A DNA stretch of 17,164 nt from positions 1-17,164 of the forward strand of contig DAOTUB010000011.1 in the NCBI GenBank assembly GCA_034437455.1, in the 5' to 3' direction. Of the stretch, positions 8,269 through 13,991 are shown one piece after another. The DNA is from DAOTUB01 sp034437455. GTDB lineage: Bacteria > Chloroflexota > Anaerolineae > B4-G1. Numbering within the stretch: position 1 is the first letter of the stretch; every line of letters begins with the position of its first letter. The translations under genes and the position numbers were made by a program. The notes beneath the pieces were generated by a model that saw only the letters and a program-made list of their open reading frames with translations, was not told the DNA's origin and ran no database searches.

Positions 8269-8411
8269 GTGTCTTGCGCTCCTTTCTCGCGCTCCCGGCT
8301 GGCGGCCGCTTTCCACCGCTCCACCAGTCCCAATATCCACACTCGAAATGCCTCAGGCGATTCCTTGTCATCAGGCTCGTCGTAGTAGGCAACGACGGAC
8401 TGGATCATCAC
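8265..8411 (-). CDS. Small ORF, possibly a 5'-truncated gene remnant
   Basis: A 48-aa frame from GTG at 8409-8411 (ATG follows at once) to TGA at 8265. The peptide contains MMIQSVVAYYDEPDD, AFRVWILGLVERWKAAA and a basic end. The frame continues upstream without a start through YLPSEAAGDVIETLKENLQ to a TAG at 8475-8477. That upstream stretch also looks like real protein, so the 5' end may have been lost when the toxin-antitoxin unit arrived; the toxin gene stops 14 nt away. AAGGA lies 10 nt before the GTG. The TTGA overlap with the HEAT-like gene suggests translational coupling. No family recognised. It may be a decayed gene rather than an expressed one. Confidence 0.4.
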   Translation of the reverse strand: MMIQSVVAYYDEPDDKESPEAFRVWILGLVERWKAAASREREKGAQDT

Positions 8412-8488
8412 CTGGAGATTTTCCTTGAGCGTCTCGATGACGTCGCCCGCCGCTTCCGACGGCAGATAGCCGTACTATTCGACGCCAA

Positions 8489-8893
8489 TCAGTTAAACCG
8501 GGCGAGAAATTTGGCAGCGGAGAGAATGCTGATTCCATCGTACTCGCCGAGATCGAGAAGGTGGTGATCGCCAGATATGATCATCTCAGCGCTGCCTACC
8601 AGGGCGCATTCGATGAACTTGTCGTCGTCAGGGTCGCCGTCCACGGCGTGCAGTTCCCCCGTGATCTCTACGGCCTCAGACACACGACGTAGGTCATACA
8701 GGACAGCCCGAATGTGATCCTCCGAAAAGTCGAACGTTCTGCGCAGCTTCCGAGATAGTTCCGCGAGCATCTCTGAGCAGTGCACATGCTGAACGACCTG
8801 GGAACGCGCCAGAAGCAAGCACTGGTATGGCTTGCCGCGCCACAACAGGCCCGATATCCAGATGTTGGTGTCGAACACGACCCGTTCAGGCAT
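8489..8893 (-). CDS. PIN-domain toxin (putative endoribonuclease)
   Basis: A 134-aa single-domain protein, normal length for PIN toxins of the COG1569 type. Acidic active-site residues are all visible: D8 in VFDTNIWISGL, E45 (or E41) in SEMLAEL, D91 in DPDDDKFIECA, and D109 in ISGDHHLLDL. PIN toxins cleave RNA with bound magnesium ions, often tRNA or rRNA, when their antitoxin is lost. The gene starts 2 nt after the stop of the small gene upstream, with GGAG about 7 nt before its ATG, an arrangement typical of antitoxin-toxin pairs. Because it has its own promoter candidate (9190-9211), it may be expressed apart from the operon. It could act as an addiction module or as an abortive-infection arm; the sequence does not tell which. 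Confidence 0.88.
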   Translation of the reverse strand: MPERVVFDTNIWISGLLWRGKPYQCLLLARSQVVQHVHCSEMLAELSRKLRRTFDFSEDHIRAVLYDLRRVSEAVEITGELHAVDGDPDDDKFIECALVGSAEMIISGDHHLLDLGEYDGISILSAAKFLARFN

Positions 8894-8895
8894 CG

Positions 8896-9150
8896 CTAGG
8901 CTCCACTCTCGGTTTCGTGGAGCAGGTTATCGATCCATCGCTCGCGCTCGTTTTCACTCAGGCTGTCCCAATCCAGGCCGCGCTCAGCGCACAGCGCCCG
9001 TACGCGCCGATTCCCATAATCCACCAGATCTTCAAATTCGTCGAGCTGTGGAATGAGGATTCTCAAAATAGTTCGTTTGGCCTCCGGTGAGACTCGTTGT
9101 ACCCAATCGACCAGTTGGGATTCGGTTATTTCAAGTGTAACTATTCCCAT
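8896..9150 (-). CDS. Putative antitoxin paired with the PIN toxin
   Basis: An 84-aa acidic, helical protein that begins MGIVTLEITESQLVDWVQRV and continues with LIPQLDEFEDLVDYG and WDSLSENERERWID. I do not see a classical ribbon-helix-helix or AbrB fold, although the N-terminal strand TLEITESQL followed by helices is common in small antitoxins. The assignment rests on size, charge and position immediately before the PIN toxin gene. The start is well supported: GGGAGG lies 5 nt before the ATG. A perfect TATAAT and an inverted repeat lie about 40-60 bp upstream, which fits autoregulation by the antitoxin or the complex. Confidence 0.75.
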   Translation of the reverse strand: MGIVTLEITESQLVDWVQRVSPEAKRTILRILIPQLDEFEDLVDYGNRRVRALCAERGLDWDSLSENERERWIDNLLHETESGA

Positions 9151-9189
9151 TTTGACCTCCCGTTAGCTCTCTCACTCACCATCAGCTCA

Positions 9190-9211
9190 ATTATACACCA
9201 TCTAGCGTGTA
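9190..9211 (-). promoter_or_regulatory. Promoter -10 box and overlapping inverted repeat for the toxin-antitoxin pair
   Basis: Read on the minus strand, TATAAT (9195-9190) is a perfect -10 hexamer 40 nt before the antitoxin ATG. No good -35 is present at the expected distance (best is CTGTGC). An inverted repeat TACAC/GTGTA with an 8-nt spacer (9194-9211) overlaps the upstream edge of the -10, a usual place for an autorepressor operator. The site lies just downstream, in reading sense, of the truncated tail copy C. Confidence 0.45.
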
Positions 9212-9226
9212 AGCACAGGTTGAAAC

Positions 9227-9322
9227 GTGCTCTTTCGTCCGATACTCTCCGTACTTCCCCTCGTCCTTCCGCCGCAGCGATGGAATCACTGAGACACTGA
9301 AAACCTGAACCCACTGAATGCT
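9227..9322 (-). repeat. Truncated copy C of the methylase 3'-end repeat
   Basis: The segment 9235-9300 matches the copy at 9837-9902 with about five substitutions in 66 positions. On the minus strand it encodes VIPSLRRKDEGKYGEYRTK, then diverges to EHVS after 9233. The spacer part (9281-9322) carries three CACTGA-type motifs. The copy has lost the sequence for VLEAFESL, probably where the toxin-antitoxin region joins. It follows the GxxExxY gene at once, so that gene is bracketed by copies on both sides. Confidence 0.8.
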
Positions 9323-9323
9323 C

Positions 9324-9725
9324 TCAATTCGCGAGTCGTTTGATTCCCAACCGCTTGCCGCCAAAGTTGAGCAGCAACCCCACCTTGTACCCCGATGCCT
9401 TGAGGTATGAGAGCGTCTGGACAAAATCCACCTCGTCCAGCGCCGCTTTGGCCTTGACCTCGACCATCACATCGCCGCTGTCGTCGCCGACGACGAAATC
9501 TACCCGCTTGCGCCCCACTTTTTCATCTTTGTACACCACATCTATCCAAACCTCGCGCGCCCCTTCCACTCCGTGAGCTGGCAACTCCTTTGCCAGCGCA
9601 CGCTGGTAGATGACTTCCTCAAAGCCCGGTCCCAAAACGCGGTGAACCTCGTGAGCCGCCGCGAGCACCTTGGCCGTTAACCCAGACAGCGGGTAGTGCG
9701 CGTCTACGTATGCTTGGTTACTCAA
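9324..9725 (-). CDS. GxxExxY-family PD-(D/E)XK protein
   Basis: A 133-aa protein of the GxxExxY family (PF13366-type, PD-(D/E)XK superfamily). The name-giving motif is GPGFEEVIY, with G34, E37 and Y40. The nuclease-fold residues are D76 (RVDFVVG) and E89-x-K91 (VMVEVKA), followed by a final strand VGLLLNFGGKRLGIKRL. Members are common and scattered in bacterial genomes; no function has been settled. Here a TTG start at 9723-9725 is favoured by AGGAGG about 5 nt upstream. The gene is framed on both sides by methylase-tail repeats, and a member of this family inside such repeats suggests a mobile unit. Whether it helps the defence system or is a passenger is open. Confidence 0.88.
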   Translation of the reverse strand: MSNQAYVDAHYPLSGLTAKVLAAAHEVHRVLGPGFEEVIYQRALAKELPAHGVEGAREVWIDVVYKDEKVGRKRVDFVVGDDSGDVMVEVKAKAALDEVDFVQTLSYLKASGYKVGLLLNFGGKRLGIKRLAN

Positions 9726-9738
9726 CTGGCCTCCTCAT

Positions 9739-9881
9739 TGGAATCACTGAAACACTGAGCTGATGACGCCGCTGATTCAGTGCTTTCATTTCGTCAGCGC
9801 CCTCAGTGATTCAAACGCCTCCAACACCATCCGCTTCGTCCGGTACTCCCCGTACTTTTCCTCGTCCTTCCGCCGCAGCGA
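9739..9881 (-). repeat. Copy B of the methylase 3'-end repeat (tandem copy)
   Basis: This 143-bp unit is nearly identical to the next one (9882-10024): five substitutions and one 1-nt gap by eye. On the minus strand it encodes SLRRKDEEKYGEYRTKRMVL and then EAFESLRALTK with a TGA stop, without an own start codon. The remaining part is a spacer rich in CACTGA motifs. It is not in frame with the end of the methylase. The ancestral-looking residues (EEKYGEY rather than EEMYGEY) suggest it came from another methylase copy or was copied before the resident gene changed. Confidence 0.9.
9741..9812. repeat. Imperfect stem-loop in copy B spacer
   Basis: The arms GAATCACTGA (9741-9750) and TCAGTGATTC (9803-9812) are perfect inverted repeats of 10 bp. 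Nested inside are CACTGA (9753-9758) and TCAGTG (9777-9782). The long loop makes it unlike a rho-independent terminator, and there is no T-tract. It looks more like a recombination or folding element. Confidence 0.65.
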
Positions 9882-10024
9882 TGGAATCACTGAAACACTG
9901 AGCTGATGACGCCGCTGATTCAGTGTTTTCATTTCATCAGCGCCCTCAGTGATTCAAACGCCTCCAATACCATCCGCTTCGTCCGGTACTCCCCGTACAT
10001 TTCCTCGTCCTTGCGCCGCACGAT
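9882..10024 (-). repeat. Copy A: the repeat unit containing the true methylase 3' end
   Basis: This is the functional member of the repeat family. Bases 9929-10018 are the last 29 codons plus stop of the methyltransferase gene, and 9882-9928 are the spacer after it. Period to copy B is 143 bp. Homology ends on the gene side near the RRKDE codons, where the resident gene reads FPIV and the other copies read VIPSL, so the boundary of the repeated unit can be placed there. Confidence 0.88.
9884..9955. repeat. Imperfect stem-loop over the methylase stop codon
   Basis: The same 10-bp arms as in copy B occur at 9884-9893 and 9946-9955. Here the structure spans the methylase stop codon (9929-9931), because the inner arm encodes the residues ESL near the protein end. 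It could slow RNA decay or reduce read-through into the accessory block; that is inference. Confidence 0.6.
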
Positions 10025-13000
10025 GGGAAAGGTGTCCAGGATGTGGGCCAACTCCTCGCGGGTGAGGCCGTAGAGATGGGCGTAGAGGCCGTCCAACTCG
10101 GCGCGCAGGTAGGCGCGGCGCTCCTCGTCCCAGACGAAGGGCGCGGGCGCGGGCCCCGCTGCCCACTCCGGCGGCGGGGAGGTGTGGATGGGCGCATCCG
10201 CGAACCAGCGTGCCCACGTCTCCGGCCCAACCTCGTCCAGGATGTCCTGGGCGAAGGGTTGCAGATCCCAGGCGGTGTAGGTGAGTTCGACTACGCGGGG
10301 GACGATGAAGTCGAGGAGGTCGGAGGTGTAGCGGTCGGGTGGGAGGACAGGGAGTTGTTCTAACACATAGAAGTTGAAGTTAACTCCGCCAAGTTTCTGT
10401 CGAGCAACAAAGTCTAGTACCATCGAGTTGAGATTGCCTAGAAAGGCCATGATCTTACTTGGAGCTATGTCAGACTGTAAAAATACGATATGGATCGAAT
10501 CGTTAGCCGCGACAAATGGCAGCACAGTCGCCAGTAGGGTGCGCTCGTTTGTAGGGCTGGTTACTTTCTTAAAGGTGACAAAGTAATCGCCGGACAATTG
10601 CGGGATGGCTGAACTTACCTCATCCGCCAATACCCAGAACCGAGGCATCGATGAGTAGTGAGGGTCTTGCTTTTGCCCAAGCGAGGATTCTAATGCCGTA
10701 GCCGGGCGCTTGATGTTCTTTGGATCAACAACGACAGCAGCGGCACGGTGATCGTATTGCATGAACATCTTACCTTCATACAATGGCAAGTAGACTTCCT
10801 TGTTCCCTTGGAAACGGTTGGCGAAAGTCAATTCCAACCCTCGATCTGCAAGATCGTCGTATGAGCAAAACAGACCGCTTGCACTACCAGAGTGAAACAT
10901 TGTGCCTAGAGACACGCTCCAAGGGTTGCGTTCTCTGGCGGCATCGTAGAGAACAGGACAGCTATAGTAAAACTTATGCGTCAGGTCCGCATCCCGTCGG
11001 GTACGAAAGACGGGCACCGTGCGTGTATTGGGGTTGATCAGTGCCAGATCAACTGGGCTGAGCGGGAAGCGCTGCTCCGGGTCGGCCAGCTCGTCGGTGG
11101 TGTGGAGGAAGAAGGCATACTCAGCCTCGGGCGTACCGCCACCGGTCAGGGTGAGCAAGCTGAACTTCATGCGACTGTCCACTTCAGGGAAGAGCTTGCG
11201 TCGATTCTCAAAATCATAGAGCGAAGCCAATTGTCCGTTCTCCACAACATCGGCAAAGAAGTCACGGTAGGTGTAGTCGGTGGCAATACCAGTGGGCACG
11301 ACAATGCCCGCGTGCCCTTTTGAGGCCACGATCTGGCGGGTCAGCCCGGCGAACACGGCGTAAGTGTTAATGTCGCCGCCAGCGGCCAGTGGGAAACGGC
11401 CCGAATCTCGCAAGAAGTGGCTGGCAGCCTCGCTCTCGCGCAGCGCGGCGGTGTAGGCGGCGTGCAGGGCGGGATTCGTCTGGGACAGTTGGCGGATCAG
11501 CTTGCGGCGTTCGGCAGCAGTGCGGGCGTTAGCAATCTCTGGGTCCTTGTCGGCAAAGAACTCTTTCTCTTGCAGCTTGATCCGCTCCCACGGCGGGTTG
11601 CCCAGCACCACGTCAAAGCCGCCCGCGCCGTCGTCGGCAAAAACGTCGGGGAACTCCAAATGCCAGTGGAAAAAACGATACCGCTCGGCCAGCGCCTCGA
11701 CCTGGGCCAATGCCTCCGGCGGCAGCGCCTCTGGCCCCTCGGCGCGCAGGCGTATGAACTCGCCGTGGGTCGGCGCCCAGCCCACGCCCTTTGGCAGCGG
11801 CCAGAAGAAGGCCGCCGTCCAAAAGTCCGCCTCCAGCTTTCGGCGCTGGCGCTCGGTTGCCGTGATGTACTCGGCGTACCGCTCCCGCGCCGCCTGGGGC
11901 TTTTCCTCGGCCAGTTGGCTCAGCCGCTGCCAGTGTTCCATACCCTCGGTTGTCTCGATCACCGTCACCCGCCATCCCAGCGGCAATTGCCCTGCCTGTT
12001 CCTCCCGGTTCCGCTTGCGGATCGCGTTGGCCGTCTTGCGGTCGTTGCCCACGATCTTTTGGTCAAACGCCTGGTAGGGTATCCCCTCGGCCATCAGTTC
12101 CGGCGTCGCCCCGATCAGCGAGTCGCCGCACTTGATGTGGTGGTCGAGGAAGCTGAGGGGCCTATCGGCCACGCTGGCGTTGATCCACAGGCTGACTTTG
12201 CACAGCTCCACCGCCATCGGGTTCACATCCACCGCGTAGATGCAGCGGGCCAGCACGTCCCGCTTGGCGGCCTGCATCCCCGCCTCGGCCGGGTACTCGT
12301 CGCCGGTGCGCAAGCGGGCCAGCTCAGCCCCCAGCGCGTTGTTCGCCTTGACCAGAAAGTGACCGCTGCCCACCGCCGGGTCGCAAACCTTGATGGCAAG
12401 GAGCGCCGTCTCGCCCGCGGCGCGCTGCTCGTCGCTGAGGCCGGCGTAGTCGGTCAGAAGGCCCGCCGTCGCCTCGCCGATGGCGTCCTCTTCGATCACC
12501 GGTAGCCCCGCCGCCGCCAGCCGGTCCTGCGCCACCGGCAGGAGCGCGCTTTTGATCAACTCGTTGACCAGCGAGGGGTGGGTGTAGTAGGAGCCAGTCG
12601 TCTTGCGCTCCGAGCCGCGCGGATCGAGGTAAAAGGTGTTGGCCGGAACCTCACGGCCATCTACGTCCTCCGGCCCAGTCGTGACGCGGGGGGTAAAGTC
12701 GAGCAGGCTCTCGTAGATGGAGCCGAGCTCCTCCACGCCCAGGTCGGCGTAGGAGATACGTTGCAACACTCTCTCCCGTTCGATGAGGGTCAGGGCGCGG
12801 ATAGCGCGGAGCAGGTCGCTGTTATGCACCGCCCGCCCGTTCAAAAGCGGCGTCTGATCGTCGTCGAACAGCATCCCATCGTAGCCAAAGACGCCTAGCT
12901 CCGGCACACCCTCGCGCACCATACGGAAGGTGACCTGGAGTCCGTGCCACAGGTCGGTGAAATCGTCCTTGCGGGGAATATCGCCCTCGGCGCGGGCGCG

Positions 13001-13978
13001 CAGCCGGGCGATGGAGTAGGCTTCGGCATACAGAGAATCGCGGCCGGGCATCATCCCTCGCTGCTCGGCAAAGAGCAGGAAAAGCACCCGGTAAATGATG
13101 TGCAGGATCTCGCCGTAGTAATCGCGACAGAGGGCATCGTCCTGTTGCAGTCGGTGGATCAGGTCGCCATCCAGGAAGCCGTTGCCCAGCGTCTCGATGG
13201 CCTGGCGCACCTGCCCGCGCAGGTCCTCGCCCACCTTGATCCCGGTGGCGATCGAGTCCTTGTAGAACTGCTCCAGGGGCAGGATCGCCTCATCGTCCTC
13301 ACCCTGGGGCACAAAGCGGCTGGCGTGGCAGAGACGGTAAAGGGCGCGAAAGTCGCCATAGTTGCGCGTCTCCAAGATCGCCTCCAGGTCGAACTCGACG
13401 TATCCTTTGGTGAAGGTGTGGTGATAGTCGCGCAGGAGACGCAGCAAGATGCCGTTGCTCAACACGGCCCACAGGTCGGTAGTGCTGGCGTTGAGGAAAG
13501 CCTGGAGCATATCGTGGGGAGATTTGGCTTTGATACCCCGGCCGGAGGCCATACGGGCATCCAGACCTTGAGAGGGGATGAGGGTGTGGAGTATAGGGGC
13601 ATCTTTCCCATCCCATCCCCGATGAGAGAGTGGATAGCGCAGCTTGCCAGCTTCGTCGAGGACCGTATCGCCTCGCAGATAGACGGGGTCAAAGTCGAGC
13701 AATTGGAAGAGAGGCAATAGCCAACGGGAGCGGACCTGAGAGACGTCCATCATCGGCAGATCGTTGCGAACGGCATCCCAGCGCTCCAGGAGGAGTTCCC
13801 AGACGGCGGCGATGGTTTCCTCCAACGCAGAGGGATTCTTGGGGGCTGAACTCCAGGGCAAGGCAAAGGAAGCTGGCTCGACTCCGCGCTGTCGGGAGCC
13901 AGGCTCGCGCACGTTCTCGATAAAGGCGGCGGATATCAGGCCGCCGGAGGTGGTGACGTGGGTAGGTGATGTGGTCAT
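9929..13978 (-). CDS. drmMI: N6-adenine DNA methyltransferase, PglX/DrmMI-like (Eco57I type)
   Basis: A 1349-aa enzyme of the large PglX/Eco57I type that should methylate adenine in a specific DNA site to mark self. Visible motifs are TTGSYYTHP (460-468), the AdoMet motif I DPAVGSGHF (533-541), YAVDVNP (581-587) and the catalytic NPPW (794-797, in FDVVLGNPPW). Residues 1-450 form a long helical N-terminal part without nuclease motifs that I can see. Residues after about 1000 should hold target recognition, ending with LYGLTREELAHILDTFPIV and the conserved tail RRKDEEMYGEYRTK. It begins 13 nt after the SNF2 helicase gene, with only a weak ribosome site (GGGTAA), so coupling is likely. SNF2 helicase plus this methylase is the start of class 1 DISARM; PglX of BREX is the alternative relative, but no BREX partner (PglZ, BrxC) is present. 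The gene symbol reflects context more than sequence. Confidence 0.9.
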   Translation of the reverse strand: MTTSPTHVTTSGGLISAAFIENVREPGSRQRGVEPASFALPWSSAPKNPSALEETIAAVWELLLERWDAVRNDLPMMDVSQVRSRWLLPLFQLLDFDPVYLRGDTVLDEAGKLRYPLSHRGWDGKDAPILHTLIPSQGLDARMASGRGIKAKSPHDMLQAFLNASTTDLWAVLSNGILLRLLRDYHHTFTKGYVEFDLEAILETRNYGDFRALYRLCHASRFVPQGEDDEAILPLEQFYKDSIATGIKVGEDLRGQVRQAIETLGNGFLDGDLIHRLQQDDALCRDYYGEILHIIYRVLFLLFAEQRGMMPGRDSLYAEAYSIARLRARAEGDIPRKDDFTDLWHGLQVTFRMVREGVPELGVFGYDGMLFDDDQTPLLNGRAVHNSDLLRAIRALTLIERERVLQRISYADLGVEELGSIYESLLDFTPRVTTGPEDVDGREVPANTFYLDPRGSERKTTGSYYTHPSLVNELIKSALLPVAQDRLAAAGLPVIEEDAIGEATAGLLTDYAGLSDEQRAAGETALLAIKVCDPAVGSGHFLVKANNALGAELARLRTGDEYPAEAGMQAAKRDVLARCIYAVDVNPMAVELCKVSLWINASVADRPLSFLDHHIKCGDSLIGATPELMAEGIPYQAFDQKIVGNDRKTANAIRKRNREEQAGQLPLGWRVTVIETTEGMEHWQRLSQLAEEKPQAARERYAEYITATERQRRKLEADFWTAAFFWPLPKGVGWAPTHGEFIRLRAEGPEALPPEALAQVEALAERYRFFHWHLEFPDVFADDGAGGFDVVLGNPPWERIKLQEKEFFADKDPEIANARTAAERRKLIRQLSQTNPALHAAYTAALRESEAASHFLRDSGRFPLAAGGDINTYAVFAGLTRQIVASKGHAGIVVPTGIATDYTYRDFFADVVENGQLASLYDFENRRKLFPEVDSRMKFSLLTLTGGGTPEAEYAFFLHTTDELADPEQRFPLSPVDLALINPNTRTVPVFRTRRDADLTHKFYYSCPVLYDAARERNPWSVSLGTMFHSGSASGLFCSYDDLADRGLELTFANRFQGNKEVYLPLYEGKMFMQYDHRAAAVVVDPKNIKRPATALESSLGQKQDPHYSSMPRFWVLADEVSSAIPQLSGDYFVTFKKVTSPTNERTLLATVLPFVAANDSIHIVFLQSDIAPSKIMAFLGNLNSMVLDFVARQKLGGVNFNFYVLEQLPVLPPDRYTSDLLDFIVPRVVELTYTAWDLQPFAQDILDEVGPETWARWFADAPIHTSPPPEWAAGPAPAPFVWDEERRAYLRAELDGLYAHLYGLTREELAHILDTFPIVRRKDEEMYGEYRTKRMVLEAFESLRALMK

Positions 13979-13991
13979 TGCAATTACCCGA

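Noticed and set aside
9741..9955. Stem-loops read as rho-independent terminators
   Set aside because: The loops are about 50 nt and there is no T-tract after either arm.
9739..10024. CRISPR-like array suggested by regular repeats
   Set aside because: There are only two units, 143 bp each, with no unique spacers between short repeats, and the unit is derived from a coding sequence.
11417..12505. Long plus-strand open frame of 362 codons
   Set aside because: It lies wholly antisense to the methyltransferase, whose catalytic motifs are clear. The peptide is low in recognisable motifs and rich in R, Q, L and G, as expected of a shadow of GC-rich coding DNA.
12944..13720. Plus-strand open frame of 258 codons
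   Set aside because: Antisense to the methyltransferase N-terminal part; no ribosome site or domain seen.
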